Source of the DNA: Luteimonas colneyensis
GTDB taxonomy: Bacteria; Pseudomonadota; Gammaproteobacteria; Xanthomonadales; Xanthomonadaceae
Assembly: GCF_014836665.1 (NCBI RefSeq)
Contig: NZ_JACSQJ010000006.1
Span: 124,001-188,000 of the forward strand
Reading direction: 5' to 3'
Length of the DNA: 64,000 nucleotides
The notes under the pieces were generated by a model. It was not told where the DNA came from. It ran no database searches and saw only the letters and a list, made by a program, of their open reading frames with translations. Of this stretch, positions 55,201 to 63,829 are shown piece after piece; positions within the stretch are counted from its first letter, which is position 1, and every line of letters starts with the position of its first letter. The position numbers were made by a program, and so were the translations under genes.

Positions 55201-55776
55201 CGCACCGCGGCGCGCTACGGCGGCAGCGGGCTGGGGCTGGCGATCTGCCAGGAGCTCGCGCTGGCCATGGGGGGACGCATCGAACTCGACAGCACGCCCG
55301 GGCAGGGCACCGACTTCACCCTCGACCTGCCGCTGCCGGAGTCGACTCCGCCGGCTGCCCCGAAGGAACCTGCCGGCGCCGTGGCGCGGGCCGCCGAGGG
55401 CGGGCTGTCACTGCTGCTGGTCGAGGACGACCCCACCGTCGCCGACGTCGTCGCCGGCCTGCTGCGCGCGCTCGGCCACGACGTGGCCCACGTGCCCCAT
55501 GGGCTGGCGGCGCTCTCCGAAGTGGCGAACACGCGCTTCGACATGGCGCTGCTCGACCTCGACCTGCCCGGGATCACCGGGATGGCGCTGGCCAGCCAGC
55601 TGCGCGCGGGCGGCTTTTCGGCGCCGCTGGTCGCGGTCACCGCGCGCGCCGATGCCGAAGCCGAGCCGCTGGCCCGCGAGGCCGGCTTCGACGCCTTCCT
55701 GCGCAAGCCGGTGACCGCGGCGATGCTGGGCGCGGCGATCGATGCCCTGCGCACGCAGGTGGATGACGGCCGATAG
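52219..55776 (+). CDS. Hybrid sensor histidine kinase with Reg_prop/Y_Y_Y sensor
   Basis: 1185 residues. Signal peptide (TCLLLCLLWLPAGVAAAS), then a periplasmic sensor of two-component-regulator propeller repeats (FDGLPSNRVNALAEDRRGYL, WIATRDGLARYDG and many DGxxWxGT-like repeats), a Y_Y_Y domain (HRYRFRLEGYDPGWVDTG), one membrane segment (LAMVVYAVSGALLLLWGAYA), HisKA with the phospho-His at about H826 in TLGHEVRTPMTG, HATPase (LLNLLGNAVKFTESG, GGSGLGLAICQELA) and a receiver domain with the acceptor at about D1113 in LLDLDLPGITGM. It resembles carbohydrate-sensing hybrids. No output domain or cognate regulator gene is adjacent, so phosphotransfer to a distant partner is expected. GAGAGGGGAG precedes the ATG. 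Confidence 0.94.
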   Translation: MRGWWTCLLLCLLWLPAGVAAASMPQLPQPRQISVFDGLPSNRVNALAEDRRGYLWIATRDGLARYDGVGFRIWRVGEGLRDNFVWSVHVDAADRVWIGTSTSGLAMLDVDREHFTWYDRATRPEMASNDIWSVNGTPDGDIWFGSSDGGLHRLSPDGRIRRYGYDPDDPGSLPSDGVSHLVVDRRDGSLWVGTKGGVARWTGDGFARLPAELLGTLMVDGLAMDDAGSLWMGIHGEGRVRHADGRIESLPWNDPVLGGPALNMLLQDAQGARWLDTRSGLAWVHGERVANVPLYSTTSRGLVRPAWSSAYEDREGGLWFASTDAGLWHLPANWRDFTVLQRRLGDSASLANAFVYSAAPSTAGQGRGLWLVGSGGVLDHLDPETGQVEHRLASACGTLFITGVIETRDGRVWLGCQDQLVRFDPRTGGLQRWLADGSGDAAPAGRIAQFVEQRDGTLWLASHQSIQLRSADGRVLDTIDRGTGRGMDGTTGIEQLLLAPDGGIWAATSAGLLAWDDGARTFAPVPGAPGDAAYSVAIAGDGTVWLAGHGELTSWHWDGASLQARRRIGPSEGLPMVAPGGVVVDTAGIVWLTTVRGLVRFDPEAGRLRVYGVRDGLPSHEFSEFPVAVSVQGYIAAGTADGLLLFHPRQVEWSQRMPTLAIESIDLRRGDERVALSPQSSLLLRHDDRDLRVVARLLSFTDAHAHRYRFRLEGYDPGWVDTGAAGERVFARLEPGPYRLHVQARTADDEWTPVQVLQLHVQSPWWTSPLAMVVYAVSGALLLLWGAYAYRLRLKRRHAWQLNEEKRELAEQASLAKTRFLATLGHEVRTPMTGVLGMSELLLATKLDPRQRGYADAIRHAGEHLMRLVNDALDLARIEAGKLELVAQPFDLVELLDEVAGLVEPLARRRGLTFRRHVDAHTPRWLLGDPGRVRQVLLNLLGNAVKFTESGSVSLQAAPIASGGVRLVVSDTGPGLNAEQQAHLFRRFEQADGARTAARYGGSGLGLAICQELALAMGGRIELDSTPGQGTDFTLDLPLPESTPPAAPKEPAGAVARAAEGGLSLLLVEDDPTVADVVAGLLRALGHDVAHVPHGLAALSEVANTRFDMALLDLDLPGITGMALASQLRAGGFSAPLVAVTARADAEAEPLAREAGFDAFLRKPVTAAMLGAAIDALRTQVDDGR

Positions 55777-55851
55777 GCGCGGCGTGCGCGGGCCTGCGCC
55801 GTCGCGGTCCGGCCTGGTCCGGGCGTCGGTCCCGGCTGTGCCGGGGGCCGG

Positions 55852-56925
55852 TCAGCGCCGGCTGTACGCGTGCACCTCGTCCACCAGCACGCGCACGTGC
55901 TCCGGATCCATGCCCGGCGACATGCCGTGGCCGAGGTTGAAGACGTGGCCTTCGCGCGAGCCGCCGTTGCCGTCGCGGTAGCTGTCGAGCGCGCGGCGCA
56001 CTTCGCGGCGGATGGCGTCGGGCGAGCCGTAGAGCGTGGTCGGGTCGAGGTTGCCCTGCAGCGCGACCTTGCCGCCGGTGACGCGGGCGGCGTCGCCCAG
56101 GTCGATCAGCCAGTCCACGCCCACGCCCTCGGCGCCGATGCCGGCCAGCTCGCCGAGGTAGGCGGCGTTGCCCTTGCCGAACACGATCAGCGGCGTGCGC
56201 TCAGTGCCTTCGCCGCGTTCGAGCTCGTGCGCGATGCGCTCGAGGTAGGGCAGCGAGAACTCGCGGTACATCGCCGGCGACAGCACGCCGCCCCAGGTGT
56301 CGAACACCTGCAGCGCCTGGGCGCCGGCCGCGCGCTGCGCGGCGAGGTAGGCGATGACGGACCTGGTGTTGACCTCGAGCAGCGCGTGCAGCGCCTCCGG
56401 GTCGTTGTGCGCCATCGCCTTGATGCGCGCGAAGTCCTTGCTGCCGCCGCCCTCGACCATGTAGCAGGCCAGCGTCCAGGGGCTGCCGGAGAAGCCGATC
56501 AGCGGCACGCGGCCGTCGAGCTCGCGGCGGATCACGCGCACCGCGTCCATCACGTAGCGCAGCTCCGTTTCCATGTCGGGCACGCCGAGCTTCGCGATCG
56601 CCGCCGCGTCGCGCACCGGGCGCTCGAACTTCGGGCCCTCGCCGTCGACGAAGTGCAGGCCCAGGCCCATGGCGTCGGGGATGGTGAGGATGTCGGAGAA
56701 CAGGATCGCGGCGTCGAGCTCGAAGCGCTCCAGCGGCTGCAGGGTGACCTCGCAGGCCAGCTCCGGGTTCGTCGCCATCGCCATGAAGCTGCCGGCCTTC
56801 GCGCGGGTGGCGCGGTACTCCGGCAGGTAGCGCCCGGCCTGGCGCATCAGCCACACCGGCGTGCAGTCAACGGGTTCGCGGCGGAGGGCGCGGAGGAAGC
56901 GGTCGTTGCGGAGGGTCTGCGACAA
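55852..56925 (-). CDS. hemE: Uroporphyrinogen decarboxylase
   Basis: 357 residues. It decarboxylates uroporphyrinogen III to coproporphyrinogen III in haem synthesis. Hallmarks: [16 protein letters not shown] with the conserved Arg residues, [33 protein letters not shown] and [10 protein letters not shown]. The C-terminal [20 protein letters not shown] is typical. It is the last gene of the aroK-aroB-WGR-hemE run on the minus strand, 38 bases after the WGR gene. Confidence 0.97.
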   Translation of the reverse strand: MSQTLRNDRFLRALRREPVDCTPVWLMRQAGRYLPEYRATRAKAGSFMAMATNPELACEVTLQPLERFELDAAILFSDILTIPDAMGLGLHFVDGEGPKFERPVRDAAAIAKLGVPDMETELRYVMDAVRVIRRELDGRVPLIGFSGSPWTLACYMVEGGGSKDFARIKAMAHNDPEALHALLEVNTRSVIAYLAAQRAAGAQALQVFDTWGGVLSPAMYREFSLPYLERIAHELERGEGTERTPLIVFGKGNAAYLGELAGIGAEGVGVDWLIDLGDAARVTGGKVALQGNLDPTTLYGSPDAIRREVRRALDSYRDGNGGSREGHVFNLGHGMSPGMDPEHVRVLVDEVHAYSRR

Positions 56926-56963
56926 GTCTCTGGTCCTGTATCGAAGTGTGTGGCGCCGCGCGC

Positions 56964-57221
56964 TCAGCGGCGCGTGGCGTCGGCGCCCTGCGCGAACATC
57001 AGCTGGAAGCCGCGCTTGAGCTGCTGGTCGCGCGCCTGTTCCAGCGCGGCGATGGCCGAAGCCTGATCGAGGTACTGCTCGCGGCGCACGCTGCTGCGGC
57101 CGCCGATCTGCCCGGTCTCGCGCAGCAGGGTCCAGCCCCCGAGCAGGTCGGGCTGCAGCATCAGCTGCACGAAGCGCGGGGCTTCGTGGCCATCGGGGCG
57201 TTGTTGCAGGAGCAGGCGCAT
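56964..57221 (-). CDS. WGR-domain-like small protein
   Basis: 85 residues. [20 protein letters not shown] and the following [20 protein letters not shown] match the single-domain WGR proteins that sit between aroB and hemE in related genomes. The Trp-Gly-Arg core is degenerate here ([10 protein letters not shown]). WGR domains bind nucleic acid or activate PARP-type enzymes in other proteins; the role of the stand-alone form is unknown. It lies 37 bases after aroB on the same strand. Confidence 0.8.
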   Translation of the reverse strand: MRLLLQQRPDGHEAPRFVQLMLQPDLLGGWTLLRETGQIGGRSSVRREQYLDQASAIAALEQARDQQLKRGFQLMFAQGADATRR

Positions 57222-57258
57222 GGACCGCTGATTCTACGCCACCGGCCCGTCCGGAGCC

Positions 57259-58350
57259 TCAGGCGCCGCGCAGGACCGCCAGCACCGCGTCCGCGGGCAC
57301 GCCGGCGACCACGCGCGCGCGGCCGATGCCGTCCCACAGCACGAAGCGCAGGCCGCTGGCCTGGGCCTTCTTGTCCAGGCGCATGTGCGCGAGCAGGGCG
57401 TCCGGGTCGAGGCCCCCGGGCAGGGCCACCGGCAGGCCGAAGCGTTCCAGGACCGCCTGCAGGCGGTCCGCATCGGCTTCGCTGGCATGGCCGAGGCGCG
57501 CCGACAGCCGCGCGGCCAGCACCATGCCCACCGCCACGGCCTCGCCGTGGTTGAGGCCGTCGTAGGCCTGTGCGGTTTCGATGGCGTGGCCGAAGGTGTG
57601 GCCGAAGTTGAGCAGGGCGCGCTCGCCGTGTTCGAAGGGGTCGCGCTCGACGATCGCGGCCTTGTGCGCGCAGCTGCGCGCGATGGCCCCGGCCAGCGCC
57701 GCGTCCTCGCGCTCCAGCAGGGCGCCGGCGCGTCCGGACAGCCAGTCCAGGAAGCCGGCGTCGGCGATGGCGCCGTACTTCAGCACCTCGGCCAGCCCGG
57801 CCCGCAGCTCGCGGTCGGGCAGGCTGTGCAGCACCGCGGTGTCGGCGAACACCGCGCGTGGCGGGTGGAAGGCGCCGACCAGGTTCTTCCCCTGCGGCAG
57901 GTCGACCGCGGTCTTGCCGCCGACCGAGGAATCCACCATCGCCAGCAGGCTGGTCGGCAGCTGCACGCAGTCGATGCCGCGCATCCAGCAGGCCGCGGCG
58001 AAGCCGGCCAGGTCGCCGACCACGCCGCCGCCGAGCGCGTAGACGCAGGCGTCGCGGGTGGCGCCGAGCGCGGCCAGGGCGGCGATGGCGTCGCCGAACC
58101 CGGCCAGGGTCTTGGCGGCCTCCCCGGCCGGCAGCACGAAGGTGTCGATGCGCGCGTCCGGACGCGCGGCGAGGAGTGCGCCGCGCACGGCGTCGGCATG
58201 GAGCGGCGCGACGTGGCTGTCGCTGACCAGCAGCGCCTGGCGGCCGCGGAGCGGTGCGGCGAGCGCTTCGCCGTCGGCCAGCAGGCCCGGGCCGATGTGG
58301 ATGGCGTAGGGCGCGGCGCCGCCGACGTCGATGCGCTGGTGTGCGCTCAT
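57259..58350 (-). CDS. aroB: 3-dehydroquinate synthase
   Basis: 363 residues. The second step of the shikimate pathway, NAD+ and zinc dependent. Motifs: [60 protein letters not shown], the zinc-binding [13 protein letters not shown] and [11 protein letters not shown]. The ATG overlaps the aroK stop as ATGA, the classical aroK-aroB coupling. Confidence 0.97.
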   Translation of the reverse strand: MSAHQRIDVGGAAPYAIHIGPGLLADGEALAAPLRGRQALLVSDSHVAPLHADAVRGALLAARPDARIDTFVLPAGEAAKTLAGFGDAIAALAALGATRDACVYALGGGVVGDLAGFAAACWMRGIDCVQLPTSLLAMVDSSVGGKTAVDLPQGKNLVGAFHPPRAVFADTAVLHSLPDRELRAGLAEVLKYGAIADAGFLDWLSGRAGALLEREDAALAGAIARSCAHKAAIVERDPFEHGERALLNFGHTFGHAIETAQAYDGLNHGEAVAVGMVLAARLSARLGHASEADADRLQAVLERFGLPVALPGGLDPDALLAHMRLDKKAQASGLRFVLWDGIGRARVVAGVPADAVLAVLRGA

Positions 58351-58910
58351 GCCGCGGGCTCCGTCGCCACCGGGCGGCCGTGCGCGGGCTGCCAGCATCG
58401 GTCCAGCTCGCTCGCGAGCTGGCGTGCCGCCTCGGCCGGAGCGAGATGGGCGGTGTCGAAGACCAGGTCGGCGACCTCGGCGTACAGCGGGTCGCGTTCG
58501 GACGCCAGGCGGCGCAGCGTCGCCTCGCGGTCGCCGTCGGCGAGCAGCGGACGGCCGCGGTCGCGGGCGAGGCGCTCGAGCCGGGTCGGCACGTCCGCGT
58601 GCAGGTGCACCACGAAGCCCTCCGTACCCAGCAGCCGGCGGGTACCGGCATCGAGCACGGCGCCGCCGCCGGTGGCCAGCACGGACGCCGGGCCGGCGAC
58701 CAGCGCCGCCAGCGTCTCGCGCTCGCGCAGGCGGAAGCCGGCCTCGCCCTCGCATTCGAAGATCGTCGGGATCGTGGCCCCCGTGCGCTGTTCGACCTCG
58801 TGGTCGCTGTCGACGAAGGGCAGCCCGAAGTGCTTCGCCAGGCAGCGTCCGATCGAGGTCTTGCCGGCGCCCATGGGGCCGACGAGCACGAGGTGGCGGG
58901 CTGGAGTCAT
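58347..58910 (-). CDS. aroK: Shikimate kinase
   Basis: 187 residues. It phosphorylates shikimate at the 3-OH using ATP. The P-loop is [31 protein letters not shown] holds the shikimate-binding Asp, and [12 protein letters not shown] and [10 protein letters not shown] are the conserved Arg and Gly-rich segments. The start at [13 protein letters not shown] fits the family; the long frame upstream is the reverse of the dodecin gene. It is the first gene of the aroK-aroB-WGR-hemE unit. Confidence 0.96.
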   Translation of the reverse strand: MTPARHLVLVGPMGAGKTSIGRCLAKHFGLPFVDSDHEVEQRTGATIPTIFECEGEAGFRLRERETLAALVAGPASVLATGGGAVLDAGTRRLLGTEGFVVHLHADVPTRLERLARDRGRPLLADGDREATLRRLASERDPLYAEVADLVFDTAHLAPAEAARQLASELDRCWQPAHGRPVATEPAA

Positions 58911-59049
58911 GGCGCGGAGGTTTCGATCGGGGGAGCGCGACGATGCTAGCAGCCCGGCGCGGCGGTGATGCGCCACCTTCACGGCGCGTCGCCCAGCATG
59001 CGCGTTCCTGCCGCCCGGGCGGGCGGCGCCAGCAAACAAGGAGCACGTC

Positions 59050-59253
59050 ATGTCGGTTGCCAAGGTCATCGAAATCAACGCCTCCTCGCCCACCAGCGTC
59101 GAGGACGCGGTGCGCAAGGGACTCGCGAAGTGCGCCGAGAGCGTGAAGAACATCAAGGGCGCGTGGATCAACGAAACCAAGGTCGTCACTGACGGCGGCG
59201 GCAACATCACCGAGTGGCGGGTGAACCTGCGGATCAGCTTCGTGGTCGACTGA
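59050..59253 (+). CDS. Dodecin family flavin-binding protein
   Basis: 67 residues, the exact size class of dodecins. [34 protein letters not shown] with the flavin-stacking Trp, and the last strand [12 protein letters not shown] are diagnostic. Dodecins assemble into hollow dodecamers that store riboflavin/FMN and buffer photoreactive flavin. AAGGAG lies about six bases before the ATG. The 3' end overlaps the convergent kinase gene by 20 bases. Confidence 0.96.
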   Translation: MSVAKVIEINASSPTSVEDAVRKGLAKCAESVKNIKGAWINETKVVTDGGGNITEWRVNLRISFVVD

Positions 59254-60064
59254 GGCCGCCGGGCGGGACCGGCCGCCGCCGCGCATCCAGCGCGACGACG
59301 CGGTCGGCGATGCCCGGCAGGGTGCGCAGCGCCTGGCGGCTGGTGCGCTCATAGTGCTGGACGAAGCGCTCGAGCGCGGCATCGTCCATTGCCGGCATGC
59401 CCGGACGCCCGGCCGCCAGCGTGCGCTCCGCCTCGCGGCGCCAGCCCGGCACCACCTCGAACGACGGCGCCTGCAGCAGGAGCAGGCGGTCGATGCGGCG
59501 CCACAGCGGCGGATACGCGTCGGCCAGCGCGCGGTTGCACCAGCGCCGCCAGCGGCCGTCGCCGTCCTCGTTGCGCTCCAGCGCGTTGACCGGAGCCTCC
59601 AGCGCCGCGGCCTCCTCGGCGGGCGTGCCCAGGAACCAGCCTTCGAACAGCACCAGGTCGGCGCCGTCCACGCGCGGCCAGCCCGCGCGCGGCAGGCGCT
59701 CGTCGGCCAGCTTGTCGAAGCGCGGCAGCGCGGCGCCATCGCCGGTGCGCAGGGCGTCCAGCACTTCGATCGCCAGCGCCACCTCGTGCGTGCCCGGCGG
59801 GCCGCGCGTGGCCAGCAGCGGGTGCACTTCGCGCGCCAGGCGCATGCGCCCGGCACGCGGCAGGTAGACGTCGTCGATCGAGAGCACCGGGCAGCGCAGT
59901 CCGCGGCGGCTTGCCTCGGCCGCCACCTGCGCGGCCAGGGTGGATTTCCCGCTGCCCTGCAGGCCGCTGATGCCGTAGACGCGGGCGCCGGCCGCGAGCG
60001 CGTCGTCCAGCACCGACGAGACCAGTCGCGCGTCGAAGCCCGATGTGTGCAAGCGCGTCGCCAT
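59234..60064 (-). CDS. P-loop kinase, plant-type glycerate 3-kinase-like
   Basis: 276 residues. Walker A is [27 protein letters not shown] and [11 protein letters not shown] follow, and [20 protein letters not shown] is typical of the GLYK/YggC-like kinases related to phosphoribulokinase and uridine kinase. Glycerate 3-phosphorylation is the best guess; a distinct small-molecule substrate is possible. Start 60064 (MATRLHTSG) is preferred over 19 codons of unlikely upstream sequence. It is divergent from pdxH. Confidence 0.8.
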   Translation of the reverse strand: MATRLHTSGFDARLVSSVLDDALAAGARVYGISGLQGSGKSTLAAQVAAEASRRGLRCPVLSIDDVYLPRAGRMRLAREVHPLLATRGPPGTHEVALAIEVLDALRTGDGAALPRFDKLADERLPRAGWPRVDGADLVLFEGWFLGTPAEEAAALEAPVNALERNEDGDGRWRRWCNRALADAYPPLWRRIDRLLLLQAPSFEVVPGWRREAERTLAAGRPGMPAMDDAALERFVQHYERTSRQALRTLPGIADRVVALDARRRPVPPGGLSRPRS

Positions 60065-60129
60065 CCGGGCACGATAGCCCAGGCGCGGCCCCGGCCTGCG
60101 CACCGGAACCCAGCGGAGCACCCCTGCCG

Positions 60130-60726
60130 ATGCACGACCTGTACGCCGAAGCCCTGCAGACCTTCGACACCCTGTTCGACGAGGCCCTCGCCGCGGGCGA
60201 ACCCGACCGCACGGCGATGCAGCTCGCCACCGCCACGCCGGATGGCCGGCCCTCGCTGCGCACGGTGCTGCTGAAGGCGTGCGACGCGCGCGGCTTCGTC
60301 TTCTATACCCACCTCGACGGCCGCAAGGGCCGCGAGCTCAAGGCCAATCCGCGCGCGGCGCTGCTGTTCCACTGGCCGCGCGTGCGCCTGGGCGTGCAGG
60401 TGCGCGTCGAGGGTGGCGTCGCGATCGTCGACGAGGCCGAGGCCGACGCCTATTTCGCCAGCCGCCCGCGCGGCAGCCAGCTCGGCGCCTGGGCTTCGCT
60501 GCAGTCGGAGGTGCTGGAGTCGCGCGACGAGTTCGACCGGCGCCTGGCCGATGCCGAGCGCCAATTCGAGGGTCGCGAGGTGCCGCGTCCACCGCGCTGG
60601 ACCGGCCTGCGCGTGGACCCCGAGCGCATCGAGTTCTGGTACGCCGCCGAGTTCCGCTGGCACGAGCGCTGGCTGTACGAGCGCGACCTCGCCGGCGACT
60701 GCAGCAAGCGGATGCTGTATCCGTGA
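60130..60726 (+). CDS. pdxH: Pyridoxamine 5'-phosphate oxidase
   Basis: 198 residues. An FMN enzyme that oxidises PNP/PMP to PLP. Motifs: [52 protein letters not shown], and the C-terminal [13 protein letters not shown] with RMLYP at the end, the conserved PLP-binding tail. The start at [12 protein letters not shown] fits the family. The stop overlaps the next gene's GTG by four bases (GTGA). Confidence 0.97.
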   Translation: MHDLYAEALQTFDTLFDEALAAGEPDRTAMQLATATPDGRPSLRTVLLKACDARGFVFYTHLDGRKGRELKANPRAALLFHWPRVRLGVQVRVEGGVAIVDEAEADAYFASRPRGSQLGAWASLQSEVLESRDEFDRRLADAERQFEGREVPRPPRWTGLRVDPERIEFWYAAEFRWHERWLYERDLAGDCSKRMLYP

Positions 60727-61577
60727 GCGCGGCGGCGCTCACGCCCCTGCGCGGCCCGCGCCGCATCGTCTGCCTGACCGAGGAACCCACCGAGACGCTG
60801 TACGCGCTCGGCGAGGACCACCGCATCGTCGGCATCAGCGGCTTCACCGTGCGCCCGCCGCGGGCGCGGAAGGAGAAGCCCAAGGTCAGCGCCTTCACCA
60901 GCGCGAAGATCGACGAGATCATGAAGCTCGCGCCGGACCTCGCGATCGGCTTCTCCGACATCCAGGCCGACATCGCCGCCGAGCTGGTGCGCCGCGGCGT
61001 CGAGGTGTGGATCAGCAACCACCGCAGCGTCGAGGGCATCCTCGACTACGTGCGCCGGCTGGGCGCCTTGGTCGGTGCCGCGGCGCGCGCGGAGGCGTAC
61101 GCGGACGAACTGCAGCGCGGGCTCGACGCGGTCGCGGCACGGGCTGCCACGCTGTCGCGTCGCCCGCGCGTCTACTTCGAGGAGTGGGACGAGCCGCCGA
61201 TCACCGGCATCCGCTGGGTGTCGGAGCTGGTCGGCATCGCCGGCGGCGACGATGTCTTCCCCGAGCGTGCCGCCGAGCCGTTGGCGAAGCAGCGCATCCT
61301 GGCCGACGCCGGCGAGGTCGTGCGGCGCGCGCCCGACATCATCATCGGCTCCTGGTGCGGCAAGAAGTTCCGCCCCGACCGGGTCGCGGCGCGGCCGGGC
61401 TGGGACGCGATCCCCGCGGTGCGCGACGGCGAGCTGCACGAAGTGAAGTCTCCGCTGATCCTGCAGCCGGGGCCCGCGGCGCTGGGCGATGGCGTGCGCG
61501 CGCTCGCGGAGATCGTGCATGGCTGGGCGGCGCGGCGGGACGGGGGCGCAGCGGAGCCGGGGCGGCTGCTTCCGTAG
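60723..61577 (+). CDS. BtuF-like cobalamin/metal-chelate binding protein without signal peptide
   Basis: 284 residues. The periplasmic-binding-protein (class III) fold is visible: [59 protein letters not shown] and [20 protein letters not shown]. Family members bind cobalamin or ferric chelates for ABC import. No signal peptide is present ([16 protein letters not shown]) and no permease or ATPase gene is nearby, so it may act in the cytosol. The GTG start at 60723 is translationally coupled to pdxH by a GTGA overlap. Confidence 0.85.
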   Translation: MSAAALTPLRGPRRIVCLTEEPTETLYALGEDHRIVGISGFTVRPPRARKEKPKVSAFTSAKIDEIMKLAPDLAIGFSDIQADIAAELVRRGVEVWISNHRSVEGILDYVRRLGALVGAAARAEAYADELQRGLDAVAARAATLSRRPRVYFEEWDEPPITGIRWVSELVGIAGGDDVFPERAAEPLAKQRILADAGEVVRRAPDIIIGSWCGKKFRPDRVAARPGWDAIPAVRDGELHEVKSPLILQPGPAALGDGVRALAEIVHGWAARRDGGAAEPGRLLP

Positions 61578-61600
61578 GAGCCGCTACGGCTGCGAGCGCC
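61573..61600. repeat. GTAGGAGC-type palindromic repeat, single copy
   Basis: CGTAGGAGCCGCTACGGCTG with the small hairpin AGCCG-CTA-CGGCT directly after the BtuF-like stop codon. It resembles the GTAGGAGCGGCT...GCCGCGAC intergenic repeats common in Xanthomonadaceae chromosomes. I see only this one copy in the window. Confidence 0.55.
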
Positions 61601-61646
61601 TCCTCTGTCATCATCTCCGCCTCGACCACGGGCGCGGGAGCGCGAG

Positions 61647-62042
61647 ATGAACCAGGCTGCGATGCACGACCTCGGCAAGCTGCTGCTGCGCCTCACGCTC
61701 GGCGTGCTGGTCCTGCTCCACGGCGTCGCCAAGCTGCGCGGCGGCATGTCGGGCATCGAGGGCATGGTCGAGGACGCGGGCCTGCCCGGCGTGCTGGCCT
61801 ATGGCGTGCTGGTCGGCGAGGTACTGGCGCCGCTGATGCTGGTGTTCGGCTTCCATGCGCGCATCGGCGCGGTGCTGGTGGCCATCAACATGGTCGTCGC
61901 CATCGTGCTGGCGCACATGGGCCAGCTCGACCAGCTCAACGGCCAGGGCGGCTGGGCGCTGGAGCTGCAGGGCATGTTCCTCGGCACCGCGGTGGCGATC
62001 GCCCTGCTCGGCCCGGGGCGCTACGGCATCAACCAGAGCTGA
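61647..62042 (+). CDS. DoxX family membrane protein
   Basis: 131 residues with four membrane segments. LLLRLTLGVLVLLHGVAKLR, LVGEVLAPLMLVFGFHARIG and LVAINMVVAIVLAHMG are DoxX-like; the ending GPGRYGINQS is also typical. The family includes quinone-linked or redox-associated membrane subunits, but most members have no proven role. It lies 69 bases after the BtuF-like gene and converges on proC. Confidence 0.92.
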   Translation: MNQAAMHDLGKLLLRLTLGVLVLLHGVAKLRGGMSGIEGMVEDAGLPGVLAYGVLVGEVLAPLMLVFGFHARIGAVLVAINMVVAIVLAHMGQLDQLNGQGGWALELQGMFLGTAVAIALLGPGRYGINQS

Positions 62043-62051
62043 GGCGCGGCC

Positions 62052-62891
62052 TCAGTCGTTGGCGGCGGACAGTTCGCGGCCGCGCAGCGTCGCGGCCGCG
62101 ATCGCGTCGGCGACCAGTGCGCGCAGGCCGCCGGCCTCGAAGGCCTCGATCGCGGCCTGGGTGGTGCCACCCGGGGATGTCACGCGCCGGCGCAGACCGG
62201 CCGGCGGCTCGCCGGCCTCGGTGAGCATGCGCGCGGCGCCCAGCAGCGTCTGAGTCACGAGCGTGCGCGCGGCGTCGGCGGGCAGGCCCTGGGCGCGGGC
62301 CGCGTCCTCCATGGCCTCGGCGAGCAGGAACACGTAGGCCGGCCCGCTGCCGGAGACGGCGGTGACCGCGTCCATCAGCGCCTCGTCGGCGATCCAGACG
62401 GTCTCGCCGGTCGCCGACAGCAGCGACGCGGCGCGTTCGCGCCCGGCCGCGTCGACGGCGGCGTTGGCGTAGAGGCCGGTGACGCCGGCGCCGAGCAGGG
62501 CCGGGGTGTTGGGCATCGCCCGGACCACCGCTGCGTCGCCGCCCAGCCACGCCGACAGCTGCGCGGTGGTGATGCCGGCGGCGATCGACAGCGCCAGCGG
62601 ACGGGCGTCGCCCGCGCGCGTGGCCAGGTCTTCGCAGACCGCGCGCATCACCTGCGGCTTGACCGCGAACACCCAGGTGCCCGCGCCCGCCACCGCCGCG
62701 GCAGCGTCGGCATGCACCCGGACGCCGAAGTCGCGCGCCAGCGCCTCGCGCAGCGCATCCACGGGTTCGGCCACGTGGATGGCGGCGGGATCGGTGCCGC
62801 GCGCGACCATGCCGCCGACGAGGCTGCGCGCCATGTTGCCGCCGCCGATGAAGGCGGTGGTGTCTTCCAACGTGGATGCGGGACGTGGCAT
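62052..62891 (-). CDS. proC: Pyrroline-5-carboxylate reductase
   Basis: 279 residues. The last step of proline synthesis, NAD(P)H dependent. The Rossmann motif is TTAFIGGGNMARSLVGGMVA; AMPNTPALLGAGVTGLY, AVSGSGPAYVFLLAEAME and RVTSPGGTTQAAIEAFEAGG are the family signatures. It follows yggS on the same strand with a 103-base gap, the usual yggS-proC neighbourhood. Confidence 0.97.
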   Translation of the reverse strand: MPRPASTLEDTTAFIGGGNMARSLVGGMVARGTDPAAIHVAEPVDALREALARDFGVRVHADAAAAVAGAGTWVFAVKPQVMRAVCEDLATRAGDARPLALSIAAGITTAQLSAWLGGDAAVVRAMPNTPALLGAGVTGLYANAAVDAAGRERAASLLSATGETVWIADEALMDAVTAVSGSGPAYVFLLAEAMEDAARAQGLPADAARTLVTQTLLGAARMLTEAGEPPAGLRRRVTSPGGTTQAAIEAFEAGGLRALVADAIAAATLRGRELSAAND

Positions 62892-62994
62892 GGCGCGGCC
62901 TCTCTGGATGGACAGGGCGGCATTGTCGCCCGGGTGGGCCGAGCCCGCGAACGCCTGCCGCCCTTGCGTCGCCGCCGGCGACGTCCCGGCTGGC

Positions 62995-63693
62995 TCAGGC
63001 CTTCGGGCGTGGCCCGAACAGCGCGGTGCCGATGCGCACCATGGTCGCGCCCTCGGCGATCGCTTCCGCGTAGTCGCCGCTCATGCCCATCGACAGCGTG
63101 TCGGCGCCGGGATGGTCGGCGCGGAGCGCCTCGTGCAGCGCGCGCATGGCGGCAAAGGCCTCGCGGCGTCGCGAGAGGTCCGGATGCGGTTCGGGGATCG
63201 CCATCAGCCCGCGCAGCGCCAGCCGCGGCTGCGCCGCGATCGCCGCCGCCAGCGCGGGGACGTCGCCGGGCGCGCAGCCATGCTTGCCGGCCTCGCCGTC
63301 GACGTTGACCTGGACCAGCACGTTCAGCGGCGGCCGCGACTCCGGGCGCGCCGCGGCCAGGGCGGTGACCAGCTTCGGCCGGTCGACCGACTGCACCCAG
63401 TCGAACAGCGCCGCGGCCTGCGCCGCCTTGTTCGACTGCAGGTGTCCGATCAGGTGCCATTCGATGCCGCTGCCGTCCAGCGCGGCGACCTTGGCCGCCG
63501 CCTCCTGCACGTAGTTCTCGCCGAAGGCGAGGGTGGCGCCCGGGCGCAGCCGCGCCCAGTCCGCGGCCAGCGCGGCGATCTCGTCGACCCCGCGGGTCTT
63601 GCCCACGGCGACCAGGCGCGGCGCTGGCCGCGCTGCGTCGGCGGCCGCGTTTTCCATCGAGTCGAGGATGCGCGCGAGGGGTCCTGTCGGCAT
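62995..63693 (-). CDS. yggS: YggS family PLP-binding homeostasis protein
   Basis: 232 residues, a single alanine-racemase-like barrel. The PLP lysine is in LVAVGKTRGVDEI; GENYVQEAAAK, WHLIGHLQSNKAAQAA, VNVDGEAGKHGC and GMSGDYAEAIAEGATMVRIG are canonical. The protein carries PLP and affects amino-acid homeostasis. It is divergent from pilT, as in many gammaproteobacteria. Confidence 0.96.
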   Translation of the reverse strand: MPTGPLARILDSMENAAADAARPAPRLVAVGKTRGVDEIAALAADWARLRPGATLAFGENYVQEAAAKVAALDGSGIEWHLIGHLQSNKAAQAAALFDWVQSVDRPKLVTALAAARPESRPPLNVLVQVNVDGEAGKHGCAPGDVPALAAAIAAQPRLALRGLMAIPEPHPDLSRRREAFAAMRALHEALRADHPGADTLSMGMSGDYAEAIAEGATMVRIGTALFGPRPKA

Positions 63694-63740
63694 CTGCCAG
63701 CTCCTCCTGCCGCGCTGGTTCTGTGACGCGGATACGGGGC

Positions 63741-63746
63741 TATACT
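63741..63746 (+). promoter_or_regulatory. -10 box of pilT
   Basis: TATACT lies 84 bases before the pilT start, in the divergent gap with yggS. A TTCTGT 16 bases further up (63719-63724) is a weak -35. It is the best promoter-like match in this gap. Confidence 0.5.
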
Positions 63747-63829
63747 GCCCCCGGGGAGTACTCTGGCGCCAGCCGCGACGAGGCCGGGCGCTTCGCCATC
63801 AACTTGTGCACTGCCGCTGGGGAGCATGC

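Noticed and set aside
55852-57066. Plus-strand frame of about 398 codons opposite hemE
   Set aside because: It is fully antisense to hemE, His/Ala/Val/Gly-rich and without motifs; shadow of hemE.
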